Assembly: GCA_903864275.1 (NCBI GenBank)
Contig: CAIPFE010000019.1
Span: 1-64,000, forward strand
Direction: 5' to 3'
Source of the DNA: an uncultured Mucilaginibacter sp.
GTDB lineage: Bacteria > Bacteroidota > Bacteroidia > Sphingobacteriales > Sphingobacteriaceae
DNA: 64,000 nucleotides
Each line of letters starts with the position of its first letter. The first letter of the stretch is position 1. This document shows positions 43,525 to 51,715 of this stretch, piece after piece. Position numbers and translations under genes: made by a program. Under the pieces are notes generated by a model, which searched no databases, was not told where the DNA came from, and saw only the letters and a program-made list of their open reading frames with translations.

Positions 43525-43532
43525 TATATTTG
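43525..43532 (+). promoter_or_regulatory. dapA: -7 promoter box TATATTTG of dapA
   Basis: TATATTTG is an exact match to the TAnnTTTG -7 consensus, 17 bases before the dapA ATG at 43550. No TTTG at the normal spacing was found. Confidence 0.55.
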
Positions 43533-43549
43533 CCCCTTTATAAATTACG

Positions 43550-44431
43550 ATGAACAAATTTTATGGAACCGGGGTCGCCGCGGTTACCCCTTTTCATGCA
43601 GATGGGCAGGTAGATTATGATGCTTTAGGTAAACTTATCAATTACCTGGTAGATGGCGGCATTGAATACCTCGTTTCGTTAGGTACCACCGGGGAAAGCG
43701 CCACATTAAGCAGCGACGAGCGGAAAAAGGTATGGGATTTTACTGCAAAAGCAATCAACGGCCGTATTGGCCTGGTTGCAGGAATTGGCGGAAATAATAC
43801 ATTGGAAGTTGTTGAACAAATAAAGCAGTTTGATACCGCCGGTTATGATGCCATACTATCGGCAAGCCCGCAATATAACAAACCTACCCAGGAGGGTATT
43901 TACCAGCATTATAAAGCCATTGCGGAAAATTCGCCGCTGCCTGTTATTTTGTATAATGTACCCAGCCGCACCGGCAGTAATATAAACGCAGATACTGTGG
44001 TAAGGCTGGCGCATGATTTTAAAAATATTATCGGAATTAAAGAGGCGTCGGGAAATTTTGACCAGATAAATCAAATTATGCGTGATAAGCCTGATAGTTT
44101 TTTGATGATCTCAGGCGATGACCCGGTCACATTACCGATGATAGCATTAGGAGCTGTTGGCGTTATTTCGGTTATCGGCAACGCTTTGCCACGCAAAACT
44201 TCGGATATGGTGCGCCTTTGCCTAGCCGGCGATTTTAAGGCCGCGCAAAAAACACATTCGCAACTCATTGATTTTACAAGGTTGATGTTTGTTGAAGGCA
44301 GCCCGGGAGGCGTTAAAGCTGCTTTAAAACATTTGGCTCTTTGCGGTAATACGCTGCGATTGCCATTAGTGCCGGTTGGCGATAATACCGCAGCCAAAAT
44401 AATAGGGGAGACCAAGAAGCTTGTGCAATAA
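43550..44431 (+). CDS. dapA: 4-hydroxy-tetrahydrodipicolinate synthase
   Basis: The 293-residue enzyme condenses pyruvate and aspartate semialdehyde in the lysine and meso-diaminopimelate pathway, and so feeds the peptidoglycan genes to the right. Catalytic residues are Y135 (ILYNVPSRTG) and the Schiff-base lysine K164 (IGIKEASG). GTTGES is at residues 46-51. Length is normal. It has a -7 box and a strong terminator. Confidence 0.96.
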   Translation: MNKFYGTGVAAVTPFHADGQVDYDALGKLINYLVDGGIEYLVSLGTTGESATLSSDERKKVWDFTAKAINGRIGLVAGIGGNNTLEVVEQIKQFDTAGYDAILSASPQYNKPTQEGIYQHYKAIAENSPLPVILYNVPSRTGSNINADTVVRLAHDFKNIIGIKEASGNFDQINQIMRDKPDSFLMISGDDPVTLPMIALGAVGVISVIGNALPRKTSDMVRLCLAGDFKAAQKTHSQLIDFTRLMFVEGSPGGVKAALKHLALCGNTLRLPLVPVGDNTAAKIIGETKKLVQ

Positions 44432-44464
44432 AAAACCCGCTCCCATTTGCCGGGGCGGGTTTTT
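44432..44464 (+). terminator. dapA: Intrinsic terminator after dapA
   Basis: AAAAAACCCGCTCC and GGGGCGGGTTTTTT form a strong hairpin with a T-run, directly after the dapA stop. Read from the other strand it also has an A/T-rich end, so it may work both ways for the convergent histone-like gene. Confidence 0.9.
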
Positions 44465-44497
44465 TATCGAAATAAAGTAATGATTAATCCCTTGTCA

Positions 44498-44674
44498 CTA
44501 GCCTTTGTTTTTCGCCTCCTGAACTTCCAGCCGGATCGCTTGGGCTAAATTTTTGAGGTCTTGCATTCCTTTACGAACCCGGGTACCAGCTGCGCTGTTA
44601 CCCTTGTTGTAAAATTTGTCAGCGTCTGCTTCCAAAGACGCTACTAGTTCTTTTACTTCAGTAAATTTTTTCAT
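44498..44674 (-). CDS. Histone H1-like (Hc1-type) small protein
   Basis: The 58-residue protein reads MKKFTEVKELVASLEADADK at the start, with YNKGNSAAGTRVRKGMQDLK as the family signature and VQEAKNKG at the end. The family resembles chlamydial Hc1 in part and is expected to bind DNA. GGAG lies 8-11 bases upstream as a plausible ribosome site. It is the only recognised gene between dapA and the kinase. Confidence 0.88.
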   Translation of the reverse strand: MKKFTEVKELVASLEADADKFYNKGNSAAGTRVRKGMQDLKNLAQAIRLEVQEAKNKG

Positions 44675-45123
44675 TTCAGTTACTCCTTTTTAAAATATTG
44701 AGGTTTATTGTTTTATAAAGCTAATCTAAATTGTTTTTTCTAAAATAAAAACTTTTAATGCATAAAAATAATGCCTTTAAAGTGGTTTTTTTCAACATTT
44801 TGCCCGGGTGGCGCCATGAAATATATATTAAACAATATTATAATTTCACATATTTGTATTAAATACAAATTGATATGCCTGTTATATTAATATAAACTTA
44901 GCTAATAATTAAAATAAATAAATTTCCGGTTTAAAAATGACCTAATACTTGATTTCAGGCACTATTAAAATAACCCTTTGACAATCTAATTGAATTTGTA
45001 TTGTTTAAAATAATTGCAATAATATTTACAAGGTTTTATTACTGATTGAGCAAATTAAAAATGTTGAACCTGGCAAATCTCTTTTGTATTTAGTTTTTTT
45101 ACGAAAACGCTGGAGTACGGTAA
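44675..45123. other. AT-rich regulatory gap with palindrome
   Basis: This gap of 449 bases has no ORF that I can support. It holds runs of A/T and, at 44852-44870, a 19-base palindrome (ATTTGTATT-A-AATACAAAT). It lies upstream of the histone-like gene (minus) and downstream of the kinase gene (minus). Confidence 0.5.
44852..44870. promoter_or_regulatory. 19-bp palindrome, possible operator
   Basis: ATTTGTATT and AATACAAAT are exact reverse complements around a single A. The size fits a dimeric repressor site. It is about 180 bases upstream of the histone-like gene start. Related TTTGTATT words occur at 44994-45003 and 45084-45091. Confidence 0.4.
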
Positions 45124-46503
45124 TTACAGCGGCAAAGAAACAATGAACGAGGTACCAATGCCCAATAAAGACTTTACAGCGATGGTCCCGTTCATTTCTT
45201 CAATGGCTTGTTTTGTAAAGTAAAGGCCAAGGCCCTTGCTCTTTTTATTGATGCCCGACTTAAAAAATTTGTTAAAAATGCTTCCCTTTTGTTCCGGCTT
45301 TATGCCCAATCCGTTATCTTCGATTTCGATAATACATTGCTGGTCTTTACGGTACGATTTTACTTTTATCCATTGTTCAGGTTTGCTAAAATCGGCATAT
45401 TTTATAGCATTGGATATCAAATTGTTAAATACCACTTTTATATCGGCGATATTGCATTTCAGTTCCCATACTTCAAGCTCGCTTAAAAATTTCACTTTTT
45501 TACCTTGGGCGAAATAGCCGTTCTGGCTTATCATATCATGCACTATCTCTGCAAGGTTACACACCTCGTCATCTTTTTTCTCGTTTTGGTTTTGGATGGT
45601 ATCCAGTACTTCGTGGATATACTTATCCTGAACAGCAAGGCTTTCCCGCATCATTTGCGTATAACTCGGGATTTGGTTGATATCCTTTTCACGTTCCAAA
45701 ACCGAAACCAACCCGGTCATAGACGATATTGGCGCCCATAAATCATGGGTAACCGTGTATGCGAACTTATTTATACGTTCATTCATCGCGTTAAGCGCCA
45801 GGTTTTGGTCCATAATTACCTTTTGTGAAGTATGGAGTTTGCTGAGCATTACACCTGCCAGTAACGCCGAACAACCAAGGATAATGATGGAGGTTATCAT
45901 GTCGATAAGAAAAACATAATGATCAACCATACGGGAAGTTGCACCGAGCAGGGCCGAGAAGTTTTGCTGCTTTATCGTAAGGTTATCAGATATGGTATTG
46001 ATCTGCAGTATCAGGTCTTCCTGGTCAACAGGCTTCCCCGAGTGCATGTATTTATACGTAACAGGCCCTATCGTATTTAATTGTTCCACCAACATGTCTG
46101 CCTGTTGCCATGTTGAAATTGCGGATCTAAAAAACGATTCGTTTTTAAAGTGCTGAAAAAACCATATCAATTTGGGCAGATCATCGGGGTGGTTGCCGCC
46201 CATTAAAAAACCGAGGCGGGCTAACCTGGGATCTTGTCCGGCTTTGAGCGCCTTCAACGCTATAATGTCGCCTTTAGGGATACTGATATCAGTTTGATAA
46301 TACAAATAATCTATCTCGTCATGCGAGTAAATATAACTTATTAAATGCCTGGATGCGTCCTTTTCACCTTTTGAGTATTGGGATTCGAAATTTGTATATG
46401 CCCTGCTGGATGAAAGAATTTTAACGGAATAATAATGGGTAATGCTTATTGCAACGGTGGCAATTAATACCGTAATAGTAAGTGCAATAATTACTTTCTT
46501 CAT
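45124..46503 (-). CDS. Sensor histidine kinase
   Basis: The 459-residue protein has a membrane helix at residues 4-22, an extracytoplasmic domain of about 170 residues (25-195), and a second helix at 198-222. The kinase core has phosphoacceptor H253 (VTHDLWAPISS), N-box NNLISNAIKYA, and G1 EIEDNGLGIKP. The sensing domain is not a family I can name. No receiver gene is adjacent. Base composition is slightly lower in G+C. Confidence 0.92.
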   Translation of the reverse strand: MKKVIIALTITVLIATVAISITHYYSVKILSSSRAYTNFESQYSKGEKDASRHLISYIYSHDEIDYLYYQTDISIPKGDIIALKALKAGQDPRLARLGFLMGGNHPDDLPKLIWFFQHFKNESFFRSAISTWQQADMLVEQLNTIGPVTYKYMHSGKPVDQEDLILQINTISDNLTIKQQNFSALLGATSRMVDHYVFLIDMITSIIILGCSALLAGVMLSKLHTSQKVIMDQNLALNAMNERINKFAYTVTHDLWAPISSMTGLVSVLEREKDINQIPSYTQMMRESLAVQDKYIHEVLDTIQNQNEKKDDEVCNLAEIVHDMISQNGYFAQGKKVKFLSELEVWELKCNIADIKVVFNNLISNAIKYADFSKPEQWIKVKSYRKDQQCIIEIEDNGLGIKPEQKGSIFNKFFKSGINKKSKGLGLYFTKQAIEEMNGTIAVKSLLGIGTSFIVSLPL

Positions 46504-46766
46504 TGGAGATAAATGTTTCAGGAGTTTATATTTTCTGTCATAATTATCTAATAATTAAGAAAATACACCTTCTGCTTAATCTCTTTATACGCAATAGTTA
46601 AATAAGGGTTATGCTTTTTTTAAGAAAGTATTGAACAAATGTTAAAAACTAGTGGGTAAAAATGGCGTATTTTGATCAATATGTGAGGTAATATCGTGTT
46701 TGAAAACGAATGAAATATATTGAGGACTTGGTGTGATTTCAAGCCGTAATAGGAAAGGAGACAAAT
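46504..46766. other. AT-rich upstream region of the sensor kinase
   Basis: This region has no supported ORF. It lies upstream of the kinase gene on the minus strand and reaches the terminator of the next gene. I see no exact TAnnTTTG box with a good spacing. Confidence 0.4.
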
Positions 46767-46793
46767 AAAAAAGCCTCCCGATTTCCGAAAGGC
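46767..46793 (-). terminator. Intrinsic terminator of the alpha-oxoamine synthase gene
   Basis: On the minus strand GCCTTTC (46793-46787) pairs with GGGAGGC (46779-46773) with two G-U pairs, and is followed by T6. It is about 45 bases after the stop at 46837. Confidence 0.7.
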
Positions 46794-46836
46794 CATTGAA
46801 TTATTATGGAAAAGAAAACGCGTGACTGCGAGCCTG

Positions 46837-48081
46837 TCAGGCTATCTCTAATTTATTCTCTTTATAGTATCCCGCTTTTAACTTCTCAGCCATTTCGCTA
46901 TAGGCATCAAGGGTTCGCTGTACATCTTCCAGGCTATGTGCGGCCGTTGGGATCAGCCTTAACAGGATCAATCCTTTCGGGATAACCGGGTATATTACTA
47001 TCGAACAAAATATGCCGTAGTTTTCGCGGAGGTCGCGGGTAAGGGCGGTAGCCTCGTATAGTTCCCCTTCTAAAAACACGGGGGTAACCATAGTATTAGT
47101 AACACCCAGGTTAAAACCGCGCTCTTTCAGGCCTTTTTGAAGTGCGCCCGAAATTTGCCATAACTTTTGGCGCAGCTCCGGTTTTGATTTTAGCAATTCA
47201 AAACGTTTTTTTAACCCAATTACCATTGGCATCGGCAACGCTTTAGCAAATATTTGCGAGCGCATGTTATAACGCAGGTAATCAACAATTTCTTTAGTGG
47301 CAGCTACAAACGCCCCTATGCCGGCCATTGATTTTGCGAAAGTGGCGAAGTAAACATCTACTTCGTCAATGCAATCCTGTGCCTCGTGCGTGCCGGCGCC
47401 GGTTTTACCCATAGTGCCAAAGCCATGCGCATCGTCAACCAAAATACGGAAATCAAATTTCTTTTTGAGGGCAACGATCTCTTTCAATTTACCCTGTGCG
47501 CCCGACATTCCGAAAACACCTTCGGTGATCAATAATATGCCGCCGCCTGTTTGTTCAGCTAATTTTGTGGCGCGTTCCAGTTGTTTTTCGCAGCTTTCCA
47601 GGTCGTTATGCTGGTAAACATAGCGTTTACCCATGTGTAACCTTAAACCATCTATAATACAGGCGTGCGACTCTGCATCATAAACTATAATATCATTCCG
47701 GTCAACCAATGAATCAATAATCGACATCATTCCCTGGTAGCCATAATTCAACAAAAAGGCATCTTCTTTACCCACAAAAGCGGCAAGGGCAGTTTCAAGT
47801 TCTTCGTGGTGCCTTGAATTGCCCGACATCATACGCGCACCCATAGGATATGCCATACCATAGTCAGCGGCCGCTTCGGCATCAGCCTCCCTTACTTCGG
47901 GGTGGTTAGCAAGGCCCAGGTAATTGTTCAAGCTCCAAACCAAATGCTCTTTCCCGTTGAATAGCATGTGAGGGCCGATCTCCCCCTCCAGTTTAGGATA
48001 AGAGAAATACCCATGCGACCACTTTTGGTGCTGCCCCAAGGGCCCACCCATGTTTTTCGATATTTTGTCAAATATGTCCAA
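46837..48081 (-). CDS. PLP-dependent alpha-oxoamine synthase (aminotransferase class I/II)
   Basis: The 414-residue protein belongs to the AOS group (2-amino-3-ketobutyrate CoA ligase, 8-amino-7-oxononanoate synthase, serine palmitoyltransferase, cysteate acyltransferase). The PLP lysine is K250 (TFAKSMAG), with H139 (AESHAC) and VDDAHGFG at 215-222. The sequence is too divergent from KBL for a secure name. Sphingolipid or sulfonolipid start steps are plausible in this phylum. It has a good promoter and a terminator, so it is a single transcription unit. Confidence 0.85.
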   Translation of the reverse strand: MDIFDKISKNMGGPLGQHQKWSHGYFSYPKLEGEIGPHMLFNGKEHLVWSLNNYLGLANHPEVREADAEAAADYGMAYPMGARMMSGNSRHHEELETALAAFVGKEDAFLLNYGYQGMMSIIDSLVDRNDIIVYDAESHACIIDGLRLHMGKRYVYQHNDLESCEKQLERATKLAEQTGGGILLITEGVFGMSGAQGKLKEIVALKKKFDFRILVDDAHGFGTMGKTGAGTHEAQDCIDEVDVYFATFAKSMAGIGAFVAATKEIVDYLRYNMRSQIFAKALPMPMVIGLKKRFELLKSKPELRQKLWQISGALQKGLKERGFNLGVTNTMVTPVFLEGELYEATALTRDLRENYGIFCSIVIYPVIPKGLILLRLIPTAAHSLEDVQRTLDAYSEMAEKLKAGYYKENKLEIA

Positions 48082-48107
48082 AATGGAATCCTATTATGTT
48101 TTACGCA

Positions 48108-48138
48108 CAAATATAGCCGATAAATCGGGCAATAACAA
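48108..48138 (-). promoter_or_regulatory. Promoter TTG-N20-TATATTTG of the alpha-oxoamine synthase gene
   Basis: On the minus strand TTG (48138-48136) is followed after 20 bases by TATATTTG (48115-48108). The ATG at 48081 lies about 27 bases further. Spacing and -7 sequence match the Bacteroidota consensus. Confidence 0.7.
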
Positions 48139-48176
48139 TCATTATCACTTTTTATAATAGGCTATAATGGGGACTT

Positions 48177-48216
48177 CATGGCTCATAGTTCATGGTTCAT
48201 AGTTTAGAAAGTTATA
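48177..48216. repeat. CATAGTTCATGG-dialect arm, left of the four-helix-bundle gene
   Basis: Words TCATGGCTCATAGTTCATGG and TTCATAGTTTAG lie just after the 3' end of the four-helix-bundle gene. They are reverse complements of the words at 48590-48618 on its other side. Confidence 0.65.
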
Positions 48217-48226
48217 TGACCAATAG

Positions 48227-48577
48227 CTAAAAGGAGTTTTTAAGTGCAGTTATCATTCTAACCAATATTTCGTATTCGGTATAAAGCATGCGAAACAGAT
48301 CATCATCAATATAGCCTCTTTTTTTCCCTATAAATAAACAACCCACAACTTCAACCGCTGAACGAAGTGAATAGCTTAGAAACACTTTAAAGACTGATTT
48401 ACTTTGACCAGTTGAGCCTTCAGCAATATTCAGGACAACGGAATCTGCGGCTCTTTTTATTTGAGAGGTTAAAACGTAGACCTCGTCCTTAGGAAACTTT
48501 TTTGTTAGTTGATTGATCTGCTCATCCAATTCGATAGCTTTTTGCCATACCTGGAGGTCTTCAAATCTAAATGACAC
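48227..48577 (-). CDS. Four-helix-bundle protein (S23 / 23S rRNA intervening-sequence family)
   Basis: The 116-residue protein has the family signatures FEDLQVWQKAIELDEQI, SQIKRAADSVVLNIAEG and a C-terminal YEILVRMITAL. It is an all-helical protein originally found in intervening sequences of 23S rRNA genes, with nucleic-acid binding suspected but not proved. Here it is not in an rRNA gene. Inverted dialect repeats flank it on both sides, separating it from the ftsZ end and the oxoamine synthase gene. Confidence 0.9.
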   Translation of the reverse strand: MSFRFEDLQVWQKAIELDEQINQLTKKFPKDEVYVLTSQIKRAADSVVLNIAEGSTGQSKSVFKVFLSYSLRSAVEVVGCLFIGKKRGYIDDDLFRMLYTEYEILVRMITALKNSF

Positions 48578-48589
48578 TATCTACCTTTT

Positions 48590-48618
48590 TTACTATGAAC
48601 TATGAACCATCAACTATG
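48590..48618. repeat. CTATGAACTATGAACC-dialect arm, right of the four-helix-bundle gene
   Basis: TACTATGAACTATGAACCAT and CAACTATGAAC words are complementary to those at 48177-48216. The pair brackets the four-helix-bundle gene and ends just after the ftsZ stop (48627). Confidence 0.65.
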
Positions 48619-48626
48619 AACTTCCT

Positions 48627-50219
48627 TCAATCAACATTATCGTGCAGGAAGGAATTATTGGTGCGGATATCCGTTTTTCCTTCGTCATCTGGCATTAATG
48701 AGAACCGGGATACCTGGCTTTCATCTGATGCTGGGGTTTGTTGGAGGGCTATTTCTTTACGTTTATAGGCGGGGATGTTTTCCATTTCCTGTATGTTCCC
48801 GCTGCGCAATTTCATGCTCAGATCCTTTAATCGCATAATACGTTCGCGCGATTTGCGTAATTGCTCTTCGATAGATTCGTCTGTTTTATGGTCATCGGCG
48901 CCTGCAATAATTTCAGGTTCCTTTTCGGGCTCGGGTAGTTTTTCCTCTTTTACCGGCTCGGTGCTCGTAGTTTCTTTTACCGTAAACGTCATTTCCGGCA
49001 TTTCCGCCGCTTCATTTTCAACTGAAGCGGGTTCGTCTGTAAAAAAGTTATGTTTTACAACAGTTGGATCTTCGGTACGTGGCGCAAACAGGTCAAACAA
49101 ACCCGTTTGCTTGATTTCTTCTTTATGTTTTAAATAAGGCTCAGCTATAGTATTTGCCTTAACGGGATTTATAAATTCATTAACCGGCCGCACAAAAGGT
49201 GTGCTTTCGGGCATCAGCATCGAAACAACTTTCTTGGTACTTTGCTCTTTTTCGCGTTCATCCTTAGTTTGGAACCCGGTAGCGATAATGGTAACCGATA
49301 GTTTGTCGCCTAAATTTTCGTCGATGCAATTTCCCCAGATCAGGTCGGCAGCAAGGCCTGCTTCTTCCTGGATATAATCGGTAATTATACTTATCTCATC
49401 CATTGTCACTTCTTTGGCGCCTGAACTGATATTCAGCAATATATACCGGGCGCCTTCAATTTCATTATCCTTCAACAATGGTGATGACAACGCCCCTTCA
49501 ACCGCCTTCGAAGCACGGTTTTCTCCCTCAGCGGCCCAGCTGCCCATGATGGACACGCCGCTGTCCTTCATTACTGTGCGCACATCCTTAAAATCGACGT
49601 TCACATAGCCGGGGAGTGTTATAATTTCGGCAATACCTTTTGCCGCAGTAGTTAAGATATTATCGGCCTGCGCAAATGCAGAGCCTAACGTAAGATTGCC
49701 AAATATCTGGCGCAACCTGTCGTTCGAGATCACTAAAAATGAGTCGACATATTTTTTTAACTCTTCCATGCCGGCATCAGCCTGCATCTTACGGCGTTTG
49801 CCTTCAAATGCAAATGGAGTTGTGATAATGCCAACTGTCAAAATATCCAATTCGCGGGCGGCTTTAGCTATGATAGGGCTTGCGCCGGTGCCGGTGCCAC
49901 CACCCATACCTGCTGTAATAAACAGCATTTTGGTATTTGAGCCCAGCATTTGTTTTATATCTTCAATATTTTCAATAGCCGAATTTTTGCCCACTTCCGG
50001 TATCGAGCCTGCACCCATACCCTCCGTCAGGCTTGCGCCAAGTTGTACCTTGTTGGGGATAGGGCTTAATTCCAAAGCCTGGGCATCGGTATTGCAAATA
50101 ATAAAATCAACACCCGTAATGCCTTGCCTGTACATGTGGTTTACCGCATTTCCCCCACCGCCGCCAACACCAATTACTTTGATGATAGACGACTTTTCTT
50201 TTAACATCTCAAACTGCAT
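48627..50219 (-). CDS. ftsZ: Cell division protein FtsZ
   Basis: The 530-residue tubulin-like GTPase forms the Z-ring. It has the nucleotide-binding GGGGGNAVNHM at 19-29, tubulin signature GGGTGTG at 106-112, and a T7 loop NVDFKDV. A long acidic linker (about 330-480) leads to the C-terminal peptide IPAYKRK. This is followed by some 40 extra residues ending NNSFLHDNVD. It is the last gene of the mur/fts cluster, separated from ftsA by 148 bases containing a hairpin. Confidence 0.97.
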   Translation of the reverse strand: MQFEMLKEKSSIIKVIGVGGGGGNAVNHMYRQGITGVDFIICNTDAQALELSPIPNKVQLGASLTEGMGAGSIPEVGKNSAIENIEDIKQMLGSNTKMLFITAGMGGGTGTGASPIIAKAARELDILTVGIITTPFAFEGKRRKMQADAGMEELKKYVDSFLVISNDRLRQIFGNLTLGSAFAQADNILTTAAKGIAEIITLPGYVNVDFKDVRTVMKDSGVSIMGSWAAEGENRASKAVEGALSSPLLKDNEIEGARYILLNISSGAKEVTMDEISIITDYIQEEAGLAADLIWGNCIDENLGDKLSVTIIATGFQTKDEREKEQSTKKVVSMLMPESTPFVRPVNEFINPVKANTIAEPYLKHKEEIKQTGLFDLFAPRTEDPTVVKHNFFTDEPASVENEAAEMPEMTFTVKETTSTEPVKEEKLPEPEKEPEIIAGADDHKTDESIEEQLRKSRERIMRLKDLSMKLRSGNIQEMENIPAYKRKEIALQQTPASDESQVSRFSLMPDDEGKTDIRTNNSFLHDNVD

Positions 50220-50295
50220 AATCCTTGTTTTCTTTAAATGTAATTGACGAGTAACATTATTTCTCTAATGTAATTATAGGGCTTTTTCAACAACC

Positions 50296-50342
50296 TTTTT
50301 CCACATTTGTCAATATGTGGAAAGATTGAGAATTGTGAATAA
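50296..50342. promoter_or_regulatory. Hairpin and DnaA-box-like sites upstream of ftsZ
   Basis: TTTCCACAT and ATGTGGAAA are inverted (50298-50323). The left site TTTTCCACA (50297-50305) is one base off the DnaA box TTATCCACA. TGTGAATAA (50334-50342) is an exact match to TTATNCACA on the other strand. The gap between ftsA and ftsZ is otherwise gene-free. The hairpin is an alternative reading of the same bases. Confidence 0.35.
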
Positions 50343-50367
50343 TTATGGCCAATGTGTTTAGCAATAA

Positions 50368-51714
50368 TTATTTCAAAAAATCCTCATCCGGAATGTCATC
50401 TTTCATAAATTTCTTGCCGCCTTCCAATAACTTACTTAATAATCCAAGCTTTTTATCAGCAGGTTTGGATTTTCCAACCCTGATCTCCGCCGCCGCCGGC
50501 GCTTGTACTGCATCATTATATTCCATTTTCTGGATGCCCTTTATCAGCAGGCCTATGCCTGTTGCAAAAGTGGGGCTTTGTAATTCTTCGTAAATATTTT
50601 TGGGGAGCACTTCGTTTTTGGCCAGGTGTTCATTTGGAAAGCCCACCCGGCAATCAAGCCCGGTTACGTACTCAACCAATTGCGATAAATGCTTTAACTG
50701 CGCCCCGCCACCAGTGATCACAATCCCGCCGATAAGCTTTTTCTCGTAGCCGGAAGATTTGATCTCGTAATACACATGCTCCACAATTTCTTCCATACGC
50801 GCCTGTATCACAAAGGCCAGGTTTTTAACCGAAATCTCCTTTGGCTCACGCCCGCGCAGCCCAGGTACACAAACAATCTCATTTTCCTTGTTCTCTTCAG
50901 CAAGGGCAGAACCAAACCTTATTTTTAGCTGCTCGGCGATGTTACGCATTACGGAACAACCCTCGCGTATATCTTCGGTAACGCTGTTACCCCCAAAGGG
51001 AATAACCGCGGTGTGCCGTATGATACCTTCATGAAAAATGGCAACGTCGGTGGTGCCGCCGCCTATATCCACCAAAACAACCCCCGCCTCTTTTTCTTCA
51101 TCACTTAAAACAGATTCGGACGAGGCAAGCGGTTCCAGTATCAGCTCCTGGCTTTCCAGGCCGGCTTTATTTACACATTTAACAATGTTCTTTATAGCCG
51201 TAACCTGCCCGGATATGATATGGAAATTGGCTTCAAGCCTTACGCCTGCCATGCCGATAGGATCTTTTATCCCCGGTTCGTTATCGACGGTGAATTCCTG
51301 CGGCAAAACATGGATGATCTCCTCACCCGGGGGCATTACCAGGTTGTACATATCTTCCACCAGTTTATCAATATCTTTTCTTGATATCTCGGTCTGGATG
51401 TCCCGGCGGGTTATTAAGCCGCGGTGCTGCAGGCTTTTAATGTGCTGGCCGGCAATGCCCACATTAACTACCTTGATCTCCACATTCGATTGCGTGCCGG
51501 CGACGTCAACCGCCAGGCTGATGCCCTGTACAGTTTTATCAATATTTGAAACCATACCACGGGTTACCCCTGCTGACTCGGCCTTGCCGATTCCCAACAC
51601 TTCTATCTTCCCGTTTTTGCTTCTGCGGCCAACAATGGCGCATATTTTTGTTGTTCCGATGTCCAATCCCACCACGATTGGTGAACTTTTTTCCTGAGTT
51701 GAGGTTTTGTCCAT
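50368..51714 (-). CDS. ftsA: Cell division protein FtsA
   Basis: The 448-residue actin-like protein tethers FtsZ to the membrane. It begins with the phosphate-1 motif VGLDIGTTKICAIVG, has an SHS2 insert (1C domain), VLVDIGGGTTDVAIF and GGIVITGGGAQLKHL. A C-terminal amphipathic segment (GGKKFMKDDIPDEDFL) is present. It starts one base after ftsQ. Confidence 0.96.
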   Translation of the reverse strand: MDKTSTQEKSSPIVVGLDIGTTKICAIVGRRSKNGKIEVLGIGKAESAGVTRGMVSNIDKTVQGISLAVDVAGTQSNVEIKVVNVGIAGQHIKSLQHRGLITRRDIQTEISRKDIDKLVEDMYNLVMPPGEEIIHVLPQEFTVDNEPGIKDPIGMAGVRLEANFHIISGQVTAIKNIVKCVNKAGLESQELILEPLASSESVLSDEEKEAGVVLVDIGGGTTDVAIFHEGIIRHTAVIPFGGNSVTEDIREGCSVMRNIAEQLKIRFGSALAEENKENEIVCVPGLRGREPKEISVKNLAFVIQARMEEIVEHVYYEIKSSGYEKKLIGGIVITGGGAQLKHLSQLVEYVTGLDCRVGFPNEHLAKNEVLPKNIYEELQSPTFATGIGLLIKGIQKMEYNDAVQAPAAAEIRVGKSKPADKKLGLLSKLLEGGKKFMKDDIPDEDFLK

Positions 51715-51715
51715 A

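Noticed and set aside
44432-44464. Hairpin as a C5/G5 repeat copy
   Set aside because: CCCGC/GCGGG with T-run is a plain intrinsic terminator without the C5-TAAA-G5 core.
50296-50342. Chromosome origin at the ftsA-ftsZ gap
   Set aside because: Only a few DnaA-like sites, no AT-rich unwinding region with a box cluster, and no dnaA or dnaN nearby.
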